7,759 nucleotides of DNA from Sphingomonadales bacterium (GCA_013298745.1 JAAFIT010000100.1:1-7759), one strand, 5' to 3'; positions 1 to 7,081 are shown, counted from the first letter of the stretch. Notes: generated by a model not told the origin, from the letters alone. Numbers and translations: made by a program.

Positions 1-186
1 TTTTTCGGGATGATCGGCGTGACGATCTTCGGGCTGCTGTTCACCCCGGTCTTCTATGTCATCGCCAGTTGGGCCGCCGAAAAGGCCGCCAAGGTCCGCT
101 CGCGCAACCGCGTGGCGCCGCCGGAGGCCTGCTCCTTGCCGCCTGTTCGGTCGGCCCGGATTACAAACCGCCCGTCACCCCCGTAG
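1..186 (+). CDS. RND multidrug efflux permease, C-terminal end (partial)
   Basis: This is the last 61 codons of a gene that begins before the window, ending at TAG 184-186. The segment FFGMIGVTIFGLLFTPVFYV (residues 1-20) matches the final transmembrane helix of HAE-1 family RND permeases of the MexF/OqxB type, which typically read GVTLFGLxLTPVFYV and then end in a short basic cytoplasmic tail. Such permeases are proton-driven trimeric drug pumps of the inner membrane, working with a periplasmic adaptor and an outer-membrane factor; the factor follows here. After about residue 37 (KVRSRNR) the tail becomes Pro/Arg-rich and runs in a different frame through the lipoprotein signal of the next gene, so the final 20-25 residues are probably not native family sequence. 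Either the stop codon was lost or there is an indel near 100-150. The family assignment is firm; the exact end is uncertain. Confidence 0.85.
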   Translation, partial: FFGMIGVTIFGLLFTPVFYVIASWAAEKAAKVRSRNRVAPPEACSLPPVRSARITNRPSPP

Positions 187-1496
187 CAGCGCTTACGCAA
201 TCGGCCGTCGCCACCACCGCCGCCACGCCCGATGCCTGGTGGCGGCTGTATGACGATCCGGTGCTTGACGATCTGATTGCCCAGGCGTTTGCGGCGAATA
301 CCGATTTGCGGGTGGCGACGGCCAATTTGCGCCGGGCGCGTGCAGTTCTCGATGAAAGCCGCAGCGCGCGGCTGCCGTCGACGAATATTTCGGCGAGTGC
401 GGTCGAAGCGCAGCAGGCGGTGGCGACGCCAAATGGCCCGGTGCCGTTTCGCAGCGAATTTTTCCGGCTGGGGTTCGATGCCAGTTACGAGATCGATCTT
501 TATGGCCGGGTCGGGCGGAGCATTGCTGCGGCGCGTGCCGATGCCGATGCAGAGGCCGCGGCGCGCGATACGGTGGCGATCAGCGTCGCCGCCGAAACTG
601 CGCGCGCCTATGCCGATGCCTGTTCGGCGGCGCGCCAGCTTGCGGTAGCCGAACGCTCGCTCCAGATTCAGAGCGACAGCTTTGGGCTGACCGAAAAGCG
701 CGTCGCGGCCGGCCGTGATTCGCCGCTTGATGCGGCGCGCGCCCGGTCCCAGCTTGAATCGACGCGCGCCAGCCTGCCGGGGTTTGCCGCCGAACGCCGC
801 GCCGCGCTGTTCCGCTTGGCGGTGTTGACCGGCAAGCCGCCGACCGAGATCGATCCGCGTGCCGCCGCCTGTACGGCGCCGCCGCTGCTCAAACAGCCGA
901 TTCCGGCCGGCGATGGTGTCGCATTGCTCAAGCGCCGTCCCGACGTCCGCCGTGCCGACCGCCAGCTTGCCGCGGCCACGGCGCGCATCGGCGTTGCGAC
1001 GGCCGATCTTTATCCCAAGATCGTGCTCGCCGGCTCGGTTAGCGGCCAGGGCACCACCCCGGCATCGGTGCTGCAAAGCAATGGCTTCGGCTTTAGCATC
1101 GGGCCATTCATTTCGTGGAGCTTTCCCAACATCACCGTCGCCCGTGCCCGTATCAAGCAGGCCGAAGCGAGTACCGACGCAGCGCTGGCTGGCTTTGACG
1201 GCGTGGTGCTGGCGGCCTTGAAGGAAACCGAAACCAGCCTGTCGGATTACGGCGCCAGCATCGATCGCAACGCCGCCCTGCGCGCTGCCCGCGACCAGAG
1301 CGCCGAAGCGGCGCGCATCGTCCGGCTGCGTTATGCAGCGGGGTCGGAAAATTTCCTCGCCGCACTTGATGCCGAACGGACGCTGGCGACGGCGGACGCC
1401 AATCTTGCTGCCAGCGATGCGGCGCTGACCACCGCGCAGATTGCGGTGTTCAAGGCGCTTGGCGGCGGCTGGGAAGCGGTGCCACCGACCAAATAA
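69..1496 (+). CDS. NodT-family RND efflux outer-membrane factor lipoprotein
   Basis: This is an outer-membrane channel of the TolC/OprM/NodT type, which forms the trimeric exit duct of an RND pump. Seen from a TTG start at 69 it has 475 residues, in the usual 460-500 range. A lipobox LLLAAC puts the acylated cysteine at about residue 26, followed by SVGPDYKPP, a near-universal NodT-family motif. Other family blocks are DAWWRLYDDPVLDDLI (55-70), YEIDLYGRVGRSIAAARA (140-157), LLKRRPDVRRADRQLAAATA (286-305), the ARIGVATADLYPKI stretch (305-318) and a second coiled-coil half with RARIKQAEAS (359-368). TAA is at 1494-1496. The start is unresolved: TTG 69 has no Shine-Dalgarno and lies inside the permease gene, there is no in-frame ATG or GTG before the lipobox, and the n- and h-regions are weak. 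A damaged 5' end or a sequencing indel is possible. Function as an efflux channel is confident; substrates cannot be told. Confidence 0.9.
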   Translation: MGRRKGRQGPLAQPRGAAGGLLLAACSVGPDYKPPVTPVAALTQSAVATTAATPDAWWRLYDDPVLDDLIAQAFAANTDLRVATANLRRARAVLDESRSARLPSTNISASAVEAQQAVATPNGPVPFRSEFFRLGFDASYEIDLYGRVGRSIAAARADADAEAAARDTVAISVAAETARAYADACSAARQLAVAERSLQIQSDSFGLTEKRVAAGRDSPLDAARARSQLESTRASLPGFAAERRAALFRLAVLTGKPPTEIDPRAAACTAPPLLKQPIPAGDGVALLKRRPDVRRADRQLAAATARIGVATADLYPKIVLAGSVSGQGTTPASVLQSNGFGFSIGPFISWSFPNITVARARIKQAEASTDAALAGFDGVVLAALKETETSLSDYGASIDRNAALRAARDQSAEAARIVRLRYAAGSENFLAALDAERTLATADANLAASDAALTTAQIAVFKALGGGWEAVPPTK

Positions 1497-1505
1497 GTCG
1501 CGCCC

Positions 1506-1535
1506 TTGACTCTGTTCCGCTTGTGCCCGCAAATA
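1506..1535 (+). promoter_or_regulatory. Putative promoter of imuA-imuB-dnaE2
   Basis: TTGACT at 1506-1511 is a five-of-six match to a sigma-70 type -35 box. Seventeen bases downstream GCAAAT (1529-1534) is a poor -10 candidate, with CAAATA one base later as an alternative. Either would start transcription around 1540, inside the LexA box, giving a very short leader. The -35 is the convincing half. The element lies in the only gap (1497-1552) between the efflux gene and imuA. Confidence 0.4.
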
Positions 1536-1550
1536 GAACATAAGAGGAAC
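1536..1550 (+). promoter_or_regulatory. LexA (SOS) operator, GAAC-N7-GAAC
   Basis: GAAC at 1536-1539 and GAAC at 1547-1550 are separated by exactly seven bases (ATAAGAG). This is the direct-repeat alphaproteobacterial LexA box, the complement of GTTC-N7-GTTC. It ends two bases before the imuA ATG and contains the GAGG Shine-Dalgarno (1544-1547), so bound LexA would cover the probable transcription start. LexA cleavage after RecA activation should derepress the whole cassette. A degenerate partner, GTTC at 1514-1517 then seven bases and GCCC, lies upstream but matches only one half. SOS control of imuABC by LexA is established in Caulobacter and relatives; its operation here is inferred from the perfect match and position. 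Confidence 0.88.
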
Positions 1551-1552
1551 AA

Positions 1553-2323
1553 ATGAGTCGTGATCGCCTAGCGGCCCTGGTGGCCCTGTTGCCGGAGGCG
1601 GCGGGCCTGGCGCTGCCGAAGGCGGAGGTGCGGCTGGGCTTTGGGGTCAAGGATGTCGATGCCCGGCTCGGCGGCGGGCTGGCGGTGGCGGCGCTGCATG
1701 AACTCTATGGTGCGGCCGAAGGCGATGCCCCGGCAGCCGCAGCACTGGCGCTGCTGCTGGCGCTGCGCAACGGCCGCGCCGGCCCGATTGTCTGGGTGGG
1801 GGAGGCGCGGGCCCGCCAGAACGGCCGGCTTTACGGGTTGGGCCTGGTCGAGCTCGGTGTCGATCCGGCGCGGTTGTTGCTGGTGGAGGCGCCCGACACG
1901 CTTGCGATGCTGCGCGCCGGTGCCGATGCGGTGGCGTGCGGCGGGGTGGCGGCGGTGATTCTGGCACCGCACGGCAAGGCGGCTGCGGTCGATCTCACGG
2001 CGACGCGGCGGCTGGCGCTGGCGGCGGCGCGGTCCGGTGTGACGGTGCTGCTTTTGCGGCAAGGGGACGAGGTTCCCAGCGCCGCGCACAGCCGCTGGCA
2101 GGTGGCAGCGGCGGCATCGGCGCGGTTGGCGGCCGAGGCACCGGGGCTGCCGGCCTTTGCCCTGACCTTGCTGCGCCATCGCGGCGGCGTGACGGGCTTT
2201 TCAACGATATTGGAGTGGAACCGTGACCGCACGACCTTTGGCACGGCGACTGCTGGGGGTGCATCTGCCGCTGCTTTCAAGCCAGCGGGTGCGGCGTCAG
2301 AGCAACGCGCTCGCGCTGCCTGA
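1553..2323 (+). CDS. imuA: ImuA, RecA-like mutasome accessory protein
   Basis: This 256-residue protein has the layout of ImuA, the RecA/SulA-like accessory factor of the ImuA-ImuB-DnaE2 translesion mutasome. Family blocks are LGGGLAVAALHELYG (39-53), GPIVWV (77-82), NGRLYGLGLVELGVDPARLLLV (90-111), DLTATRRLALAAARSGVTVLLLR (147-169), SAAHSRWQVAAA (177-188) and LEWNRD (220-225). The core is RecA-like, but the Walker A position (about 53-62, GAAEGDAPAA) lacks a GK[ST] signature, so ATP binding is doubtful, as in other ImuA proteins. The ATG at 1553 is preceded by GAGG (1544-1547) at a good spacing and by the LexA box. The last 33 residues, after the conserved LEWNRD, overlap the start of imuB; this Ala/Gly-rich tail is low in information and may be tolerated rather than functional. 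Expression is probably DNA-damage inducible. Confidence 0.9.
   Translation: MSRDRLAALVALLPEAAGLALPKAEVRLGFGVKDVDARLGGGLAVAALHELYGAAEGDAPAAAALALLLALRNGRAGPIVWVGEARARQNGRLYGLGLVELGVDPARLLLVEAPDTLAMLRAGADAVACGGVAAVILAPHGKAAAVDLTATRRLALAAARSGVTVLLLRQGDEVPSAAHSRWQVAAAASARLAAEAPGLPAFALTLLRHRGGVTGFSTILEWNRDRTTFGTATAGGASAAAFKPAGAASEQRARAA
2212..2215 (+). promoter_or_regulatory. Ribosome-binding site of imuB
   Basis: GGAG at 2212-2215 stands seven bases before GTG 2223. It decides the imuB start in favour of the GTG, although that codon lies inside imuA. The site itself is within the imuA codons for the LEWNR motif. Confidence 0.6.
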
Positions 2324-3749
2324 CTTACCTCTAGCATTGGTCGAACGCGATCGTGGCAGCATCCGGCTCGCCGCGCTCGATGTGACGGCGCTGGCTTTGG
2401 GGCTGGCGCCAGGGATGATGCTTGCCGATGCCCGGGCGCGGGTGCCCGATTTGCAAACGCTGCCGCATGATCCGGCCGCCGATTTGGCGCTGCTCGATTG
2501 GCTGGCGGAGGGTGCGGATCGCTACACACCGATGGTCGCCGCGCGGCCGCCGCATGGGCTGGTGCTCGATATCACCGGCTGCACACACCCCTATGGCGGC
2601 GAGGCCGGGCTTGTCGAGGATCTTGATCGCCGCTTGCTGCGGCTGGGGCTGACGGCGGGGCTGGCGGTGGCGGGCACCCCTGATGCGGCGCTGGCGCTCG
2701 CCGCACATGGCCTAGCCGATGTCGAGGAATTGCCGGTGACAGTGCTGGCTGGCGGTGAGGCCGTGCATCTGGCGCTGCGCCGCGCCGGGTTGAAGACACT
2801 GGGTGCGGTGGCGCGGCAGCATCGCCCGGCGCTGGCGGCACGCTTTGGCGAGGACATGGTCGCCTCGCTGGTGCGGTTGCTCGGCGAAATCGAGGTGCCG
2901 ATCGCGCCGCGCACCCTCCCGGCGCCGGTGAGTGTCGAGGCGCGTTTTGCATCCCCGCTGGCGCACAGCGATGCGGCGCTGGCAGCGATCGAGGCACTGG
3001 CAGTGCGTGCCGGGCTGAAGCTCGCCGAGCGTGCCGAAGGTGGGCGGCGCTTCGACGTGGCGTTGTTCCGCAGTGATGGCCATGTGGTGCGGCTGGCGGT
3101 CGATACGGCGGCACCGCTGCGCGAGGCGAAGCGGCTGATCATGCTGCTGCGCGAACGCATCGGCGCGCTTGCCGATCCGCTCGATCCGGGGTTCGGCTAT
3201 GATCTCATCCGCCTTGATGTGCCGCTGGTTGCGCCAATGGCGGCGCAGCAGCTCGATCTGGCGGGGGGCGATCTTGGCGATGCCGAAGTCAGCGCGCTGG
3301 TCGATCGGCTTGGTGCAAGGCTCGGGCGCGGCCGGGTGCGGCGGCTGGTGGTGGCCGATACCCATATCCCCGAACAGGCGGCGTTCGATCTGCCGCTCGG
3401 CGATCTCGGCAGCCCGCGCGGGGCCTGGCCGCAACCCCAGCCGGGCGAGCCGCCGTGGCGTCCGCTGCAATTGTTCGATCCACCGCAGCCGGTCGAGGTG
3501 ATCGCCGAAGTCCCCGATGGCCCGCCGCGGCGGTTTCGCTGGCGGCGGCGGCTGCACGAGGTGACGGCACATGAAGGGCCGGAACGCATCGCCGCCGAAT
3601 GGTGGCGGCGGGCCGATGGCGCCGGGCTGACACGCGATTATTTTCGCGTGGAGGACAGCGAGGGCCGGCGCTTCTGGATGTTCCGCCACGGGCTTTACGG
3701 CGCTGAACGCCGTGTGCCGGGCTGGTTTCTGCACGGACTGTTTGCGTGA
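2223..3749 (+). CDS. imuB: ImuB, inactive Y-family polymerase-like mutasome hub
   Basis: This 508-residue protein is ImuB, the adaptor that links ImuA and DnaE2 to the beta clamp. The Y-family fold is recognisable: RRLLGVHLPLL (8-18), LALDVTALALGLAPGMMLADARARVPDL-type palm/finger sequence (49-77), YTPMVAARPPHGLVLDITGC (101-120), AGTPDAALALAAHGL (150-164), and a little-finger-like region to about 340. The catalytic acids appear lost: the Pol IV VDMD position reads VHLP (13-16) and SIDE reads PPHG (109-112), as expected for ImuB. A candidate clamp-binding motif is QQLDLA (342-347). The C-terminal block RPLQLFDPPQPVEV (413-426), RRFRWRRRLHEV and DYFRVEDSEGRRFWMFRHGLYG is typical of the family. 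GTG 2223 is chosen because of the GGAG at 2212 and because RRLLGVHLP aligns with family N-termini. It overlaps imuA by 101 bp and ends in TGATG shared with dnaE2. Confidence 0.92.
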   Translation: MTARPLARRLLGVHLPLLSSQRVRRQSNALALPDLPLALVERDRGSIRLAALDVTALALGLAPGMMLADARARVPDLQTLPHDPAADLALLDWLAEGADRYTPMVAARPPHGLVLDITGCTHPYGGEAGLVEDLDRRLLRLGLTAGLAVAGTPDAALALAAHGLADVEELPVTVLAGGEAVHLALRRAGLKTLGAVARQHRPALAARFGEDMVASLVRLLGEIEVPIAPRTLPAPVSVEARFASPLAHSDAALAAIEALAVRAGLKLAERAEGGRRFDVALFRSDGHVVRLAVDTAAPLREAKRLIMLLRERIGALADPLDPGFGYDLIRLDVPLVAPMAAQQLDLAGGDLGDAEVSALVDRLGARLGRGRVRRLVVADTHIPEQAAFDLPLGDLGSPRGAWPQPQPGEPPWRPLQLFDPPQPVEVIAEVPDGPPRRFRWRRRLHEVTAHEGPERIAAEWWRRADGAGLTRDYFRVEDSEGRRFWMFRHGLYGAERRVPGWFLHGLFA

Positions 3750-6700
3750 TGGGTTATGCGGAGCTGGCGGCGGCGACGCATTTCAGCTTCCTGCGTGGCG
3801 CGTCCTCGCCGGCGGAGATGGTCATCGCGGCACAGGCGCTCGGTCACATCGGCATCGGCATCGCCGATCGCAATAGCGTGGTGGGCGTGGTGCGGGCGCA
3901 TGTCGCGGCCAAGGACCATCCCGGCTTTCGCCTTATCGTCGGCGCGCGGCTGTGCTTTGCCGATGGCACCCCCGACGTCCTCGCCTATCCCGCCAGCCGG
4001 GCCGGCTGGGGGCGGCTGACCCGGCTGCTGACGCTGGGCAACCGCCGCGCCGAAAAGGGCGATTGCTTGCTGTATTTCGCCGACCTGGCGGAGCATGCCG
4101 AGGACCAGCTGCTCATCGCTATGGCGCCGGGCAAGCTTCCCGACATGGCAGCGCTGGCGCCGGGGCGTTGCTGGCTCGCTGCCGCCATGCCGCGCGGCGG
4201 TGCGGACCGGCGGCGGTTGGCATCGCTGGTGCTGCACGCCGAACTGGCGCAGGTGCCTTTGCTCGCCGTTAATGCGCCGCTTTATGCGACGCCCGAGCAG
4301 CGGCGGCTGCATGATGTGCTGACCTGCATCGCCGAAAAGACGACGCTTGTCGAAGCCGGCACGCGCCTTGCCGCCAATGCCGAGCGGCATTTGAAATCGG
4401 CCGCCGAAATGGCGCGGCTGTTTGCCGATTGCCCGGCGGCGCTCGCCGAGCCGGCGCGGCTGCTGGCGCGAGTGGATTTCTCGCTCGACCAACTTGCCTA
4501 TGAATACCCACATGAGCCGGTGCCGCCGGGTTTCACACCCCAGGAATGGCTCGAAACTCTGACCCGGCAAAAGGCGGCCGAGCGCTGGCCTGAAGGCGTT
4601 CCCGCCAAGGTCGAGGCGCTACTAGCGGAGGAGTTCGCGATCATCGCCAAGGCGCGTTACGCTCCCTATTTCCTCACCGTCCACGATATCGTCGCCTTTG
4701 CGCAGGGGCGCGGAATCCTGTGCCAGGGGCGCGGCTCGGCGGCCAATTCGGCGGTCTGCTATGTGCTCGGCATCACCGCCGTCGATCCCGTGAAGAACAG
4801 TCTGCTGTTCTCGCGTTTCATCTCCGAGGAACGCCGCGAGCCGCCCGATATCGATGTCGATTTCGAGCATGAGCGGCGCGAGGAGGTGATGCAGTATATC
4901 TATGAACGCTATGGGCGGGAGCGCGCCGGCATCGCCGCGACGGTGATCCATTACCGACCACGCAGCGCGGTGCGTGAGGTCGGCAAGGTGCTCGGCTTGT
5001 CGGAGGATGTGACGACACGGCTGACCAGCACCGTCTGGGGCAGTTTCGCCAGCCATATGGAGAAACAGCGTTTTGCCGAAAGCGGTTTCGATCCGGCGGC
5101 CCCCGAAATCGCCCGGCTGGGCGATCTGGTGACGCAGATCATGGGCTTTCCCCGGCACCTGTCACAGCATGTCGGCGGCTTTGTGCTGACCCAGGATCGC
5201 CTCGATGAAACCGTGCCGATCCACAATGCCGCGATGCCCGATCGCACCTTCATCGAATGGGACAAGGACGATATCGACGCGCTCGGGCTGATGAAGGTCG
5301 ATGTGCTGGCGCTCGGGATGCTCACGTGCATCCGCAAGGCCTTCGCGCTGATCGCCACCCATCTCGGCAAGCAATATTGCCTGCAAAGCGTCCCCGATGA
5401 AGCGCCGGATGTATACGACATGCTGTGCCGGGGGGACAGTATCGGGGTGTTCCAGGTCGAAAGCCGGGCACAGATCAACATGCTGCCACGGCTGCGGCCG
5501 CGCGAATTCTATGATCTCGCCATCCAGGTGGCGATCGTTCGGCCGGGGCCGATTCAAGGCGATATGGTGCATCCCTATCTGCGACGGCGGCAGGGGCGGG
5601 AGAAGGTCGAATACCCCTCGCCGGCGCCGCCGCACGACCCTGATGAATTGAAGGGCGTGCTCGGCAAGACATTGGGGGTGCCGCTGTTCCAGGAACAGGC
5701 GATGCGGCTGGCGATCACCGCGGCGGCCTTCACGCCGTCGGAGGCCAACCAGTTGCGCCGGGCGATGGCGACGTTCCGCAACCTCGGCACCATGAACGAA
5801 TTCACCACCAAGATGGTCGAAGGCATGGTGGCGCGCGGCTATGAACGCGATTTCGCCACGCGGTGTTTCCGCCAGATCGAAGGTTTTGGCAGCTATGGCT
5901 TTCCCGAAAGTCATGCGTTGGCCTTTGCCCGGCTGGTCTGGGTATCGGCCTATCTGAAATGCCGCTACCCGGCGGTGTTCGCCGCCGCGCTGCTCAATTC
6001 GCAGCCGATGGGATTTTACGCGCCGGCACAAATCGTCCGCGATGCCGCCGAACATGGCGTCGAAGTGCGACCGGTCGATATCAATTTCAGTGATTGGGAC
6101 AACGCGCTGGAAGGTGACTCGCTGCGGCTCGGCCTTCGCCAGATCACCGGCTTTCGCGAGGTCTGGGCCGATCGCATGGTGACGGCGCGACCGTTCGACA
6201 GCCTCGAAGACCTAGCGCGCCGTGCCGTGCTGCCCGAGCGCGCCTTGCGGCTGCTTGCCGATGCCGATGCCTGCGGGTCACTTGGCCTCGATCGCCGCGC
6301 GGCAGCGTGGGAGGCGCTGCGCACACCGTCCGCCAGCCTGCCGCTGTTCGCCGCTGCCGCAGCGCGCGAGCTTGGCGAGGAACCGGTCGCCGACCTGCCA
6401 TTGCTGACACCCGGCGAGCAGGTGGCCGCCGATTACCAGACGCTGCGGCTGTCGCTGAAGGCGCATCCGATGGCGTTGCTGCGGCCGGTCTTCGCCGACG
6501 AGAACGTGCTGACCTGCGCCGAAACCAGCGCGGCCCGCAACGGCCGTCGCGTCCGCACCGCCGGCGTGGTCCTCGTCCGTCAGCGGCCCGGCAATGGCAA
6601 CGCCATCTTCGTGACGCTGGAGGACGAAAGCGGCGTCACCAATGTCGTCATCTGGGCGCGGCTGTTCGAAATCTTCCGCCGCCCGATCATGGCGGCGCGA

Positions 6701-6940
6701 CTGATGCTCGTCGAAGGCGAAGTGCAGCGCTCTCCCGAAAATGTCGTCCACCTGATGGCCAGCCGAATCATCGATCGCAGCTCCGTGCTCGATCGGTTGA
6801 GCGATACCAGCCAGACCCAACCACCGCTGGCGCGTGGTAATGAATTCCTCCACCCCGATGCGCCATCAAGCCATCCCGGCAATCGGGCCCGCCACCCACG
6901 CGATGTGCGGATTTTGCCGCGGTCACGCGATTTTCATTAG
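3749..6940 (+). CDS. dnaE2: DnaE2 (ImuC), error-prone DNA polymerase III alpha-like subunit
   Basis: This 1063-residue C-family polymerase performs the mutagenic synthesis across lesions in the ImuABC mutasome. From the N-terminus: a PHP domain (about 1-220) with degenerate metal ligands, THFSF replacing HxH and ADRN replacing TDH; the palm with GRGSAANSAVCYVLGIT (about 327-343), the catalytic PDIDVDF (366-372) and FYDLAIQVAIVRPGPIQGDMV (587-607), carrying the third Asp; fingers and helix-hairpin-helix sequence to about 860; an SLPLF pentapeptide (863-867) resembling a clamp-binding motif; and an OB-fold (about 935-1010). It ends with HPRDVRILPRSRDFH, the usual DnaE2 C-terminus, and lacks the tau-binding extension of replicative DnaE. 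ATG 3749 is preferred because it forms TGATG with the imuB stop; GTG 3746 is an alternative one codon earlier. There is no strong Shine-Dalgarno, so translation probably couples to imuB. Confidence 0.95.
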   Translation: MGYAELAAATHFSFLRGASSPAEMVIAAQALGHIGIGIADRNSVVGVVRAHVAAKDHPGFRLIVGARLCFADGTPDVLAYPASRAGWGRLTRLLTLGNRRAEKGDCLLYFADLAEHAEDQLLIAMAPGKLPDMAALAPGRCWLAAAMPRGGADRRRLASLVLHAELAQVPLLAVNAPLYATPEQRRLHDVLTCIAEKTTLVEAGTRLAANAERHLKSAAEMARLFADCPAALAEPARLLARVDFSLDQLAYEYPHEPVPPGFTPQEWLETLTRQKAAERWPEGVPAKVEALLAEEFAIIAKARYAPYFLTVHDIVAFAQGRGILCQGRGSAANSAVCYVLGITAVDPVKNSLLFSRFISEERREPPDIDVDFEHERREEVMQYIYERYGRERAGIAATVIHYRPRSAVREVGKVLGLSEDVTTRLTSTVWGSFASHMEKQRFAESGFDPAAPEIARLGDLVTQIMGFPRHLSQHVGGFVLTQDRLDETVPIHNAAMPDRTFIEWDKDDIDALGLMKVDVLALGMLTCIRKAFALIATHLGKQYCLQSVPDEAPDVYDMLCRGDSIGVFQVESRAQINMLPRLRPREFYDLAIQVAIVRPGPIQGDMVHPYLRRRQGREKVEYPSPAPPHDPDELKGVLGKTLGVPLFQEQAMRLAITAAAFTPSEANQLRRAMATFRNLGTMNEFTTKMVEGMVARGYERDFATRCFRQIEGFGSYGFPESHALAFARLVWVSAYLKCRYPAVFAAALLNSQPMGFYAPAQIVRDAAEHGVEVRPVDINFSDWDNALEGDSLRLGLRQITGFREVWADRMVTARPFDSLEDLARRAVLPERALRLLADADACGSLGLDRRAAAWEALRTPSASLPLFAAAAARELGEEPVADLPLLTPGEQVAADYQTLRLSLKAHPMALLRPVFADENVLTCAETSAARNGRRVRTAGVVLVRQRPGNGNAIFVTLEDESGVTNVVIWARLFEIFRRPIMAARLMLVEGEVQRSPENVVHLMASRIIDRSSVLDRLSDTSQTQPPLARGNEFLHPDAPSSHPGNRARHPRDVRILPRSRDFH

Positions 6941-6955
6941 GGTCGGTTTCGGTAG

Positions 6956-6992
6956 AGCCTCCGGCGGTTGGGGCCGCGGGCCCCAAACCCCA
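6956..6992 (+). repeat. REP-like palindromic unit, left copy
   Basis: The unit begins AGCCTCCGGCGG, continues into a hairpin with stem TTGGGGCC (6968-6975) and GGCCCCAA (6979-6986) around the loop GCG, and ends ACCCCA. Its reverse complement recurs at 7045-7081 with 32 of 37 bases identical. It starts 16 bases after the dnaE2 stop. Its length, GC-rich hairpin, inverted pairing and extragenic position resemble bacterial REP/BIME elements. No REP-associated transposase gene is present in the window. Confidence 0.75.
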
Positions 6993-7044
6993 TTTTGCTT
7001 GGCCGCTGGCAACATGCTGTGCCCATTTCGAACATCTGATTGAT

Positions 7045-7081
7045 TGGGGTCTGGGGCCTCAGGCCCCAGCCGCCGGAGGCT
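7045..7081 (-). repeat. REP-like palindromic unit, right copy (inverted)
   Basis: This is the inverted partner of the 6956-6992 unit. On the minus strand the hairpin stem is CTGGGGCC and GGCCCCAG around the loop TGA. It is a cleaner palindrome than the left copy, since CTGGGGCCT (7051-7059) and AGGCCCCAG (7061-7069) pair around a single base. The two copies flank 52 bp of unremarkable sequence (6993-7044). Paired as a whole, they could also form one long stem of about 37 bp. Confidence 0.75.

Noticed and set aside
54..1541. A 495-codon open frame on the minus strand covering the outer-membrane factor gene
   Set aside because: It is the antisense of a well-supported gene and has the Arg/Gly-rich make-up expected from GC-biased third positions; no family motifs are visible.
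3695..4570. A 291-codon minus-strand open frame across the imuB end and dnaE2 start
   Set aside because: It spans two confidently identified genes in antisense, and its translation shows no recognisable domain.
5162..6055. A 297-codon minus-strand open frame inside dnaE2
   Set aside because: It is a shadow of the polymerase core, which carries conserved DnaE motifs on the plus strand.
6968..6996. Palindrome plus ATTTTG as a strong intrinsic terminator for dnaE2
   Set aside because: The hairpin is strong, but it is followed by ACCCCATTTTG, not a continuous T tract. A weak termination role remains possible but is not called as a feature.
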